A stretch of DNA of 64,000 nt from NCBI GenBank assembly GCA_016790285.1, contig JAEUPJ010000028.1:1-64000 (forward strand), written 5' to 3'. The position numbers and the translations under genes were made by a program. This stretch comes from Roseateles sp. Its GTDB lineage: Bacteria > Pseudomonadota > Gammaproteobacteria > Burkholderiales > Burkholderiaceae_C. Shown here in pieces: positions 57,102-64,000 of the stretch (position 1 is the stretch's first letter; each line of letters opens with the position of its first letter). The notes beneath the pieces are model-generated. The model was not told where the DNA came from. It worked only from the letters and a program-made list of their open reading frames with translations, and ran no database searches.

Positions 57102-57743
57102 TCAGTAGGCGGCGGTGAAACGCGCGCGGCGGTACTGCGGGCTTTCCACCTCGGCCACGATGGCGGCGGCCAGGTCCTTCACGCTGATGCGGCTCTCGCC
57201 CTTGGCGTCCACCACGGGCGATTCGGTTCCGAGACGGTAGCGGCCCGTGCGCTCACCCGGCTCGAGGTGGATGGCCGGTGAGACGAAGGTCCAGTCAAGC
57301 GTGGTCTGGTCGGCGCGCAGCCGGGTCAGCACCTCGCGGGCGGCGAGGGCGCCTTGCTTCCATTCCGCCGGGAAGGCGGGCGAATCGACCAACTGCTGGC
57401 CCGGCGCGATGAAGAGGCTCCCGGCGCCGCCGACCACGAGCAGGCGCACACCGGCGGCGCGGGCCGCGTCCGCGATGCGCTGGCTGCCACGCAGGAAGTC
57501 GTCGTGCAGGTTGGGGTTGGTCCAGCCGGCGTTGAAGGCGCTGACGACGGCGTCCACGCCGGCGAGTTGCGCGGCCAGGTCGTCCGCGTTCAGCACGTCC
57601 ACGGCGCGGGTCTCCAGGCCCGGGCGAGGCGCGACCTTGGTGGCGTCGCGCTGCAGGGCGCGGACTTCATGGCCGCGGTCGAGCAGCTCGTCGAGGAGGG
57701 CGGTGCCGACGAAGCCGGTGGCGCCGATGAGGGCGATCTTCAT
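57102..57743 (-). CDS. NAD(P)-binding NmrA/SDR-like protein
   Basis: 213-aa atypical SDR with N-terminal ALIGATGFVGTALLDELL and a GGAGSLF segment; related to YwnB/RrgB-like and NmrA-type proteins that sense or reduce with NAD(P)H. The ATG at 57743 is chosen over an open frame further upstream. It is divergent from a LysR regulator 100 bp away and probably its target. Confidence 0.87.
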   Translation of the reverse strand: MKIALIGATGFVGTALLDELLDRGHEVRALQRDATKVAPRPGLETRAVDVLNADDLAAQLAGVDAVVSAFNAGWTNPNLHDDFLRGSQRIADAARAAGVRLLVVGGAGSLFIAPGQQLVDSPAFPAEWKQGALAAREVLTRLRADQTTLDWTFVSPAIHLEPGERTGRYRLGTESPVVDAKGESRISVKDLAAAIVAEVESPQYRRARFTAAY

Positions 57744-57772
57744 GGAGGTTCTCCAACAGTGGTTTGGGTTGC

Positions 57773-57784
57773 GAAGAATTCTTC
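57773..57784. promoter_or_regulatory. Palindrome between NmrA-like and LysR genes
   Basis: GAAGAATTCTTC is a perfect 12-bp palindrome in the 100-bp divergent intergenic region. It may be part of a LysR binding site, although it lacks the T-N11-A spacing. Confidence 0.4.
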
Positions 57785-57843
57785 CTCCTTCATGATGGTG
57801 TGATAAGTCGGTCAAAATGGACTTCACTGTTTAGAAGAACTTC

Positions 57844-58719
57844 ATGCTCGACCAACTCAAACGCATGGGCGTGCTGGCGGCGGTGGTGCGCCAGGGCAGC
57901 TTTGCCGCCGCCGCCCGGCAGCTGCGCACCAGCACGTCGGCCGTCAGCCAGCAGATCCGGGCGCTCGAGCAGGACATGGGCGTGACCCTGCTGCACCGCT
58001 CCACCCGCAAGCTCAGCCTCACGCCGGCCGGCGAGCGCTTTCACGTCGGCTGCGCGGCCATGGTGGCGGCGGCCGAATCCGCCCAGGCCCAGCTGCAGCA
58101 GCTGCGCGACGCGCCCGAGGGCGAGCTGCGCATCGCCATGACCGTGGGTTTCGCCCGCCAGCTCGGGCCGGTGCTGGCGCCGCTGCTGGCCGCCCACCCG
58201 GGCCTGCGGCTGCACCTGCAGGTGGAGGACGGCTTCACCGACCTCGTCGCCCACCGCATCGACCTGGCCATCCGCTTCGGCCGTCTGCCGGACAGCGCCT
58301 GGGTCGCCCAGCGGCTGGGCACGCTGCGCACCGGGCTCTATGCCGCGCCCGCCTACCTGGCCCAGCAAGGCGTACCCACCTCGCCCGAGGCCCTGCAGGC
58401 GGCCGACTGGCTGATGCTGCAGGACGGCACCGACACGCCGCGCACATTGCCCGGCGTCAACCTCACCATCCGTCCGCGCTACACGAGCAACAACCAGCTC
58501 AGCCTGCAGCAGCTCTGCGAGGCGGGCCTGGGCCTGGCCTTGCTGGGCGACGAGGACGTGGCCGAATCGGTCGCTGCCGGCCGGCTGCTCAAGCTGAGCT
58601 CGGCAGTGACCTGGCCCGACCTGCCAGTCTGGGCCCTGACGCCCCAGCGCGACACGCAGCCGGCCAAGGTGCGGCATGCGATCAGCGCGCTCAAGGCCCA
58701 CCTGGAGGCCCAGGCATGA
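57844..58719 (+). CDS. LysR family transcriptional regulator
   Basis: 291 aa. N-terminal winged HTH (FAAAARQLRTSTSAVSQQIRALE, LLHRSTRKLSLT) and a substrate-binding domain. It belongs to the branch with VAHRIDLAIRFGRLPDS. It likely controls the divergent NmrA-like gene. The stop overlaps the next ATG by 4 nt. Confidence 0.92.
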   Translation: MLDQLKRMGVLAAVVRQGSFAAAARQLRTSTSAVSQQIRALEQDMGVTLLHRSTRKLSLTPAGERFHVGCAAMVAAAESAQAQLQQLRDAPEGELRIAMTVGFARQLGPVLAPLLAAHPGLRLHLQVEDGFTDLVAHRIDLAIRFGRLPDSAWVAQRLGTLRTGLYAAPAYLAQQGVPTSPEALQAADWLMLQDGTDTPRTLPGVNLTIRPRYTSNNQLSLQQLCEAGLGLALLGDEDVAESVAAGRLLKLSSAVTWPDLPVWALTPQRDTQPAKVRHAISALKAHLEAQA

Positions 58720-59309
58720 CGCGCCAGACCGGCACCCTCGCCCAGTGGGACGATGCCAAGGGCTATGGCTTCATCACGCCCGACGGCGGCGGGCCCAAGG
58801 TGTTCGTGCACGTCAAGGCCTTCGGGCTGCGCCCGCACCGGCCGTTCGTGGGTGAGCGGCTGAGCTACCGCGAGGGCGCCGACGCCCAGGGCAAGCGCCG
58901 CGCGCAGGACGTGCAGGGCCTGGCCCGGCGGGCACCGGCGCCCAAGCCCGCCGCGCGGGACGACAGCCTCGTGCTCCTGCTCGTGCCCGCCTTTGCAGCC
59001 TGGGTGCTGGCCTGCCACGTGCTGTGGGGCCTGCCGAACTGGCTCTGGGGTGCCTACTCCGCGCTCAGCATGGCGACCTTCATCGTCTACGCGCTGGACA
59101 AGCGCGCGGCGTCGCGGGGTGACTGGCGGGTGGCTGAAAACACATTGCATGTGCTCGCCCTGGCGGGCGGCTGGCCGGGTGCCCTGCTGGCCCAGCACAC
59201 CTTGCGCCACAAGAGCAGCAAGGCGTCGTTTCGCCGCGTCTACTGGGCGACCGTGGTGCTCAACGTCGGCGCGTTCGTCGCGGTGTTCACGCCGCTGCTG
59301 AAAACCTGA
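58716..59309 (+). CDS. Cold-shock domain / DUF1294 membrane protein
   Basis: 197 aa. Residues 1-70 are a cold-shock OB fold (GTLAQWDDAKGYGFITPDGG, VFVHVKAF), joined by a Pro/Ala linker to a DUF1294 membrane domain with about three TM helices and the ALDKRAA, WRVAENTLHVLALAGGWPG signature. This fusion is recurrent in proteobacteria; function unknown. It is coupled to the LysR gene by overlap, and its 3' end overlaps the hydratase gene by 23 bp. Confidence 0.88.
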   Translation: MTRQTGTLAQWDDAKGYGFITPDGGGPKVFVHVKAFGLRPHRPFVGERLSYREGADAQGKRRAQDVQGLARRAPAPKPAARDDSLVLLLVPAFAAWVLACHVLWGLPNWLWGAYSALSMATFIVYALDKRAASRGDWRVAENTLHVLALAGGWPGALLAQHTLRHKSSKASFRRVYWATVVLNVGAFVAVFTPLLKT

Positions 59310-60018
59310 ACTCGCCCAGGCCCTCGATGGCCAGCGTGCCTTGCGCGGCGCCCGGGCAGGCGTGCAGGCCGCCCCAGGCCCCCGTCGTCACCACCGTACC
59401 GGCCTTGACCGTGTCGCCATGGCGCGTGGCGTGTTGCAGCCAGGCTGCCAGCACGCCGGCCGGGTTGGCCAGCGAGTGCCCGCCGCGCCGGGTGATCTCG
59501 GGCTGGCCGTCCAGGGCCAGGCGCCAGCCGGCCTGGGCCCAGTCCAGGGGGCGCCAGGGCTGCCACGCTCCGAGCAGCAGACCGGCGTTGGATTGGAAGT
59601 CCGCCATGCGCAGCAGCGCCGGTGCGTCCATGCCCTGGCGCCAGCGCGAGGCGACGCACTCGACGGCGATGCACATGGCGTCGACGGCGCCGGCCGGCAG
59701 CGGGCCCCGGGCCTCGGCAGGCGAGATGTCCCGGCCCAGGCGCAGCGCCACTTCGGCCTCCACACCCAGCAGGGGAGCCATCACGACGGGCGACACCGGG
59801 GAATGGCTGAACGGGCCCTGCGGCCCGGCGCCGCCCGACTTCCACCGCGTGGCCGGCCAGCCCAGCGCGGCCACGACGCCGTCGTGCACGGCATAGGCGT
59901 CTGCCTCGGTCTGCACGGTGGCGGCCCAGGCGTCGGCGTCCAGGCAGGAGGCGCTGCGGTGGGCCTGCGCCAGGGCGGCGGCCAGGTCGGCGAGCTTGGC
60001 GGGGGCGGTGTGCGTCAT
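59287..60018 (-). CDS. 2-keto-4-pentenoate hydratase-like protein (FAH family)
   Basis: 243 aa of the fumarylacetoacetase/MhpD family. The segments AEVALRLGRDIS, IAVECVASRW, and the end GGLHACPGAAQGTLAIEGLG are family-like. Fold-mates hydrate 2-keto-pentenoates in aromatic meta-cleavage or decarboxylate oxalocrotonate. No other catabolic genes adjoin, though a LigB-type dioxygenase lies 0.8 kb away. The ATG at 60018 is chosen over an upstream open frame. Confidence 0.82.
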   Translation of the reverse strand: MTHTAPAKLADLAAALAQAHRSASCLDADAWAATVQTEADAYAVHDGVVAALGWPATRWKSGGAGPQGPFSHSPVSPVVMAPLLGVEAEVALRLGRDISPAEARGPLPAGAVDAMCIAVECVASRWRQGMDAPALLRMADFQSNAGLLLGAWQPWRPLDWAQAGWRLALDGQPEITRRGGHSLANPAGVLAAWLQHATRHGDTVKAGTVVTTGAWGGLHACPGAAQGTLAIEGLGEFRFSAAA

Positions 60019-60072
60019 CCCGCCAGTGTCGTGCACCCAAGGGGCGGCAATGCCGCGACCGCGTGAGCGTTT

Positions 60073-60095
60073 GCCCCCCCGCGGTGAAGGGGGGC
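60073..60095. repeat. GC-rich inverted repeat
   Basis: GCCCCCC (60073-60079) and GGGGGGC (60089-60095) with a 9-nt loop, in the gap between the hydratase-like and PEP-CTERM genes. No T-run follows. Confidence 0.4.
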
Positions 60096-60162
60096 GGGGA
60101 ACCGATGGGTTCCGGTGGGTACTACCGCAGCAGTTACTCAACCGTCACCTGGAGTTCCTGCC

Positions 60163-60780
60163 ATGAAAGCGATCCGAACCTTCCTGCTGGCTCTGGCCGC
60201 GCTCGCGGCCCAGGCGGGGCTGTCCACCGCTCTGGCGGCCCCGTTGCGCTTCACGTTCTATGACTGCGGGGCCTACGCCGACTGCAAGACGACGCCGCCG
60301 ACCGTGCTGGCGCAGTTCGTCACGCCTGGCACGGTGATGGCGCCGGCCGTGCCGCCCGCGGGCACGCGCACGCCCGCGGAGGCTGTGAACGTCCAGCAGC
60401 AACTGGCGGGCAGCTGGGACGACCTGGGGCTCATCACCTTCAACCAGAACGGCTTCATCGGCAGCCAGTTCCTGTTCGAAAACCTGCAGGGCGCGTCCGG
60501 CCAGACCTATTCGCCGGTCATGAGCATCGCGCCGGCCTTCGTGCAGGCGCTGGAGCTGGTGTGGGACCTGGGCACCTACACGGGCCTGGGCGTCGTGAAC
60601 TGCTACAACGTCAACTGCAGCATCACCACCACGATCCGCGCCTACTCGATGCTCGTCGTGGACCGGTGGACGCCCAACACCAACACGGTGCCGGAACCCC
60701 AGGGCGCGGCGCTGGCACTGGCCGCACTCGCCCTGGCGGCGGCCGCGCCGCGCCGCCGTGGCCGCGCGGCGCAGGCCTGA
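60163..60780 (+). CDS. PEP-CTERM sorting domain protein
   Basis: 205-aa exported protein. Signal peptide ending ALAAP, then a beta-rich domain with Cys pairs (FYDCGAYADC, NCYNVNC), and a C-terminal VPEPQ motif followed by a hydrophobic stretch and an Arg cluster (PRRRGR). That tripartite tail is the PEP-CTERM signal cut by exosortase, usually for surface or exopolysaccharide-linked proteins. No exosortase is in the window. A GGAG site precedes the ATG by 8 nt. Confidence 0.82.
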   Translation: MKAIRTFLLALAALAAQAGLSTALAAPLRFTFYDCGAYADCKTTPPTVLAQFVTPGTVMAPAVPPAGTRTPAEAVNVQQQLAGSWDDLGLITFNQNGFIGSQFLFENLQGASGQTYSPVMSIAPAFVQALELVWDLGTYTGLGVVNCYNVNCSITTTIRAYSMLVVDRWTPNTNTVPEPQGAALALAALALAAAAPRRRGRAAQA

Positions 60781-61575
60781 TCAGCCGAAGCGAAAGCTCG
60801 ATGCCGTCACGCCCCCGAGGTACTCGGTCTCGTGATAGTTGCAGAGGGCGTCGTCCTGCTCGGCGGCCCCGGCGGCCACCATCAGCGGCAGCAGGTGTTC
60901 CTCCCGGGCGTGCGCCTGCCGCGCGGCGGGCGCCTGGGCCCAGGCCTTGAGCCGTTCGGCGCGGCCCGCGGGTGAGGGCAGGGCACCTTGCAGCCAGGCA
61001 TCGAAGGCGATGGACGGCGCGCGGCCCGCACCGCTGAACATCAGCGACAGGTTGTGGAAGCTGAAGCCGCTGCCCAGGATGAGCACGCCCTCGTCGCGCA
61101 GCGGGGCCAGGGCGCGGCCCAGGGCCAGGTGCTCTGCCGGGTCCAGCCCGCGGCGCAGGGAAAGCTGCACGACGGGGATCTGGGCGTCGGGGTACATCGG
61201 GGCCAGGGTGCAGAAGGCGCCGTGGTCGAAGCCGCGGGTCGCGTTGCGCGCCGCGGGTAGCCCGGCCGCCTCAATGAGCGCGACCACACGCTCGGCCAGC
61301 ACCGGGTCGCCCGGGGCCGGGTAGACCACCTTGTAGGTGTGGGGCGGGAAGCCCCCGTAGTCGTAGAGCATGCCCGGGCGGGGCGCCGTCATCACGGTGA
61401 ACGCCGGCTCCTCCCAGTGGGCCGAGATCATCACGATGGCCTTCGGGGCCTCGGGCAGCGTGGCCGGCAGCGCCTTGAGCGAGGCTTCGAGCTGTGCATG
61501 TCCCCGGCGGAAGTCGCCATCCATCCAGGGCCAGGGGCCGCCGCCGTGCGAGAGGAAGAAGGTGGGCTGTCTCAT
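60781..61575 (-). CDS. LigB-type extradiol dioxygenase (YgiD/DODA-like)
   Basis: 264-aa class III extradiol ring-cleavage dioxygenase. His in FFLSHGGGPWPWMDG and SAHWEEP, and the FDHGAFCTLAPMYPD block, fit the Fe/Zn site. YgiD and plant DODA cleave L-DOPA; the natural substrate here is unknown. It is convergent with the PEP-CTERM gene with adjacent stops. Confidence 0.9.
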   Translation of the reverse strand: MRQPTFFLSHGGGPWPWMDGDFRRGHAQLEASLKALPATLPEAPKAIVMISAHWEEPAFTVMTAPRPGMLYDYGGFPPHTYKVVYPAPGDPVLAERVVALIEAAGLPAARNATRGFDHGAFCTLAPMYPDAQIPVVQLSLRRGLDPAEHLALGRALAPLRDEGVLILGSGFSFHNLSLMFSGAGRAPSIAFDAWLQGALPSPAGRAERLKAWAQAPAARQAHAREEHLLPLMVAAGAAEQDDALCNYHETEYLGGVTASSFRFG

Positions 61576-61660
61576 GATGAGCGCCAGCTTAGGCCCGCGT
61601 CCCCGGTCGGGGGTTCAACGCCTCCGCCGCCAGCGCTCAAAGCGGCTGAACGGTGACCGC

Positions 61661-61666
61661 GATAAT
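61661..61666 (+). promoter_or_regulatory. -10-like GATAAT before the kleisin gene
   Basis: GATAAT (5 of 6 to consensus) ends 9 nt before the ATG at 61676. A start near 61673 would make the operon mRNA almost leaderless, consistent with the absence of a Shine-Dalgarno sequence. Confidence 0.4.
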
Positions 61667-61675
61667 CCGCCCCCC

Positions 61676-62983
61676 ATGCAGATCCTGCCCCCCGATACCG
61701 ACGACGCCCAGCGCCCCGACCGCGTGGAGGACTACTTCCGCGACGGCGCGGCGCCGAACGAGGCGCTGCTGTGGTGGCAGCTGGAGCGCCAGGACGCCCT
61801 GCAGGCCGCCTTGCGGGCGCTGTTCCAGGGCCCGGCGGGCCTGACGCGGCTGCGGCTGTGGGTGTTCCTGGAGCTGATGGCGCTGCGCGAGTCGCGCCTG
61901 ACCCGAGAGGCGCTGAACCAGGCCTTCCATGTGCTGCGCGACGAAGTGCTGGACAGCGTCCTCAAGCGCCTGCGCGAGGCCGAGCTGCTGGCCTGGGACG
62001 CCACCGCCCAGACCTATGCCGTCACGCCCCTGGCCCAGCAGGTCGTGGGCCTGTTGCAGCCCCTCACGCAGGAACAGGCCCCCGACGGCGACCTCGCCTC
62101 GCTGCTGGCCGGCGTGGCCGGCGCCCACCAGCTCGGCACCCTGCAGCCCGCGCAGCTGCAGCACCTGCTGGCCCAGCTCTCGCGGCTGTACGACGAGTTC
62201 GCCGACGCCATCGCCAGCGGCAGCGAGTTCGCGCTGCGCCGCGCCCGCACGCGCTTCGAGAAGGCGCTGACGCTGGTGGACCGCGCGGGCGAGGCCCTGG
62301 GCGCCATCATTGCCCAGGCCGAGTCAGCCGGCGACGCCCGCTTGGAGCGCCTGGCGCGCGAGCTGGGTTTGGCCCAGGCGCGGCTGCTGGCCATGGCCAG
62401 CCAGTTCAACCGCGCGCTGCAGCAGGCCGACCGCCAGCGCGTGACGCTCGGCTCCACCGGCATCACCACCACCGACGTGCGCCGCTGGCTGCAGAGCCAG
62501 GGCGACCTGGCCGGGCTGCTGGGCGGCGGCTGGCTGCGCCCCGTGCACCCGGTGCTGGTGGCCCAGCGCGACCTGGTCGACACGACCGAGGCCGAGTTCG
62601 AGCGCGACCGCCCCGTCGTGGCTGATGCCGCCGCGCTGCCGCAAGGCCAGGCCGCGCCCCCGGGCGAGCTGGCCGTGCTGCAGCTGCCGCCCGAGATGGG
62701 CCAGATGCAGGCCCTGCTCAACGCCTGGACGGCGGCCGGCACCACCGAGCCGCAAGACCTCGCGCCGGCCGTGCTCGGCGGCAGCTACGCCCGCGCCGCC
62801 TACCGCGCCCAGCTGTTGCCGCTGCTGGGCGACCCGCAGGCCCGCCACCTCAAGGGCGCCACGGGCGACATGGCGCGCCAGCCTTGGAGCGTGCGCTGGT
62901 CGGCCGAGCAAGGCGAAGTCGACGACGAGTTCATCAAGTGGATGAGCCGCGGCGTCCTTACCCCTGAATCACCTACCCCATGA
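61676..62983 (+). CDS. Kleisin-like condensin subunit (MksF/JetA-like)
   Basis: 435 aa. Helix-rich protein with an N-terminal winged-helix-like region (TRLRLWVFLELMALRESRLTR cut short here by length), long Ala/Leu/Arg helices, and a C-terminal segment ending DDEFIKWMSRGVL. Alone it shows no enzyme motif; the call rests on gene order (435-aa helical protein, 226-aa kite, P-loop ATPase) typical of MksFEB or JetABC. The ATG lacks a ribosome binding site. The stop overlaps the next start (ATGA). Confidence 0.7.
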   Translation: MQILPPDTDDAQRPDRVEDYFRDGAAPNEALLWWQLERQDALQAALRALFQGPAGLTRLRLWVFLELMALRESRLTREALNQAFHVLRDEVLDSVLKRLREAELLAWDATAQTYAVTPLAQQVVGLLQPLTQEQAPDGDLASLLAGVAGAHQLGTLQPAQLQHLLAQLSRLYDEFADAIASGSEFALRRARTRFEKALTLVDRAGEALGAIIAQAESAGDARLERLARELGLAQARLLAMASQFNRALQQADRQRVTLGSTGITTTDVRRWLQSQGDLAGLLGGGWLRPVHPVLVAQRDLVDTTEAEFERDRPVVADAAALPQGQAAPPGELAVLQLPPEMGQMQALLNAWTAAGTTEPQDLAPAVLGGSYARAAYRAQLLPLLGDPQARHLKGATGDMARQPWSVRWSAEQGEVDDEFIKWMSRGVLTPESPTP

Positions 62984-63660
62984 GCCCACTCGACGACGCC
63001 CAGCAACTCGCCGCGCAACTGCTGGCCCGGCGCTGGCTGCCGCGCAGCCACCCCCTCGTGAAGCGCGCGCTGATCGACACCGAGCTCTGGAACGCCCTCG
63101 GCGCGCGGCTGGCCGGCGTCGGCCTGCAGCTGGTGGACAACGTGCATGCCGACCACATCGCCGTGGCCCTGCTGCGCCCGGCCGAGAGCGCCGTGTTCGG
63201 CGAGACGGGGCTGGCGGCCAACAACAACCTGGACCTGCCGCGGGACGGCGTGGCGCTGCTGGTGGTGCTGTGGAGCCTCATCGTGCTGCCCAAGCGCCAG
63301 CGCCAGGTGGCGCGCAGCGACGCCATCCATGCCGGCCAGGGCGAGATGTTCGCCACCGACAAGCCCATGCCGCAGGCCGCCAGCGTGTCGCCGCTGATCA
63401 GCTACCGCAGCCTGCTGGCCGACTTCGGCGACCAGCTCGGCAAGAAGCTGCGCCTGGACACCAACCTCAAGCTGCTGGAGCGCCACGGCTTCATCACGCG
63501 CCGGGGCGAGGACATCGCCGAGGGCCCGCTGCTGGACCTGCTGATCGACTACGACCTGCTCGCGCCCCGCATCCTGGACGGTGCCCTGGGCGACGTGCTC
63601 GCCCGCGCCGGCCACCCGCTGCCGCGGCCGCAGGAAGAACAACAAGACATTGACGACTGA
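62980..63660 (+). CDS. Kite-like condensin subunit (MksE/JetB-like)
   Basis: 226 aa with tandem winged-helix character, resembling MksE or DUF4194 (JetB) proteins: LWNALGARLAGVGLQLVDN, then YRSLLADFGDQLGKKLRLDT and a small acidic C-terminus. It overlaps the kleisin-like gene by 4 nt and ends 2 nt before the ATPase gene. In MukBEF/MksBEF/Wadjet complexes the kite dimer holds the kleisin. Confidence 0.72.
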   Translation: MSPLDDAQQLAAQLLARRWLPRSHPLVKRALIDTELWNALGARLAGVGLQLVDNVHADHIAVALLRPAESAVFGETGLAANNNLDLPRDGVALLVVLWSLIVLPKRQRQVARSDAIHAGQGEMFATDKPMPQAASVSPLISYRSLLADFGDQLGKKLRLDTNLKLLERHGFITRRGEDIAEGPLLDLLIDYDLLAPRILDGALGDVLARAGHPLPRPQEEQQDIDD

Positions 63661-63662
63661 AG

Positions 63663-64000
63663 ATGTTCCACCTGCAATCGCTTGAACTGCTGCACTGGGA
63701 CTACTGCCAGCGCGTGACGCTGCCGCTGGACGGCGCCATCATCACCATCGCCGGCCCCAACGGCTCGGGCAAGACCACGCTGCTGGACGCCATGCGCACG
63801 CTGCTGGGCCTGGAGTGCTCGGGCGGCCGCACCTACAAGACCTACGCCCGCCACGCCAACGCCGAGACGGCCTGGCTGCGCGCCCTCGTGGACAACCGCC
63901 CGCGCTCGCGCCAGAACAGCAGCCGGCCCTTTGCGTCATCGCTGCTGTACGCCGACCAGGTCACGCTGGCCTGCCGCATCGAGCGCCACGGCGGCGACTG
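63663..64000 (+). CDS. SMC-like ATPase, 5' part (MksB/JetC-like)
   Basis: First 112 codons of a P-loop ATPase running off the window. The N-terminus FHLQSLELLHWDYCQRVTL is the usual SMC/SbcC-type beta strand pair, and Walker A is GPNGSGKTTLLDAMRTLLG. The segment LECSGGRTYKTYARH resembles the region after Walker A in MksB and JetC. Coiled coils and the signature motif should lie beyond 64000. Confidence 0.8.
   Translation, partial: MFHLQSLELLHWDYCQRVTLPLDGAIITIAGPNGSGKTTLLDAMRTLLGLECSGGRTYKTYARHANAETAWLRALVDNRPRSRQNSSRPFASSLLYADQVTLACRIERHGGD

Overview
The window is high-GC chromosomal DNA with dense, mostly overlapping genes. Gene content (cysS next to a ppiA-ppiB-lpxH cluster, the alkA-like/accA/tilS/lysC run, tRNA-Ser(GCU), MHS transporters, ETF-ubiquinone oxidoreductase, a PabB-PabC fusion, a PEP-CTERM protein) points to a betaproteobacterium of the order Burkholderiales, probably near the Rubrivivax/Leptothrix/Roseateles group. 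That placement is inferred from gene families and organisation, not from a search. I found no IS element, prophage, CRISPR array or rRNA.

Left part (1-10 kb) is mainly housekeeping: the 3' end of clpA, a minus-strand five-gene operon (TPR protein, ppiA, ppiB, lpxH, mtfA), then a plus-strand run cysS, DNA glycosylase, accA, tilS, lysC and tRNA-Ser. From 10 to 21.5 kb come fdhD, an unusual soluble two-Cache/CheW protein, a DUF72 gene, a histidine kinase and NtrC-type regulator preceded by a sigma-54-like promoter and dyads, ETF-QO, and an SDR/YceH/thioesterase run.

From 21.5 to 29 kb a TonB-dependent receptor diverges from two tandem cyanophycinase-like peptidases (one exported, one apparently not), followed by small genes (exported basic protein, YbaK, DUF1289, DsbA-like). 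An MHS transporter with a large inserted domain follows. From 31.1 to 38.4 kb lies a complete sucrose-uptake locus: LacI regulator, a perfect 18-bp palindromic operator, TonB receptor, fructokinase, GPH/SUT-type symporter and sucrose phosphorylase.

From 38.4 to 61.6 kb the content is mixed: an orphan histidine kinase, a LivK-like binding protein, a hairpin-rich intergenic repeat, two SDRs (one lacking the Tyr/Lys pair), a penicillin-acylase-like Ntn hydrolase, a CsgG/SH3-like exported protein, a minus-strand M48 peptidase/PhhB/RsgA/lipoprotein operon, orn and pabBC, a DEAD-box helicase with a long structured leader, an MCP, a LysR/NmrA divergent pair, a cold-shock/DUF1294 fusion, a hydratase-like gene, a PEP-CTERM protein and a LigB-type dioxygenase.

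The right edge (61.7-64 kb) enters an operon with kleisin-like, kite-like and SMC-like ATPase genes, i.e. a MksBEF/Wadjet (JetABC)-type condensin. It is the best candidate for an anti-plasmid defence system here, but it is cut by the window end, so the diagnostic nuclease subunit (JetD/MksG) cannot be seen.
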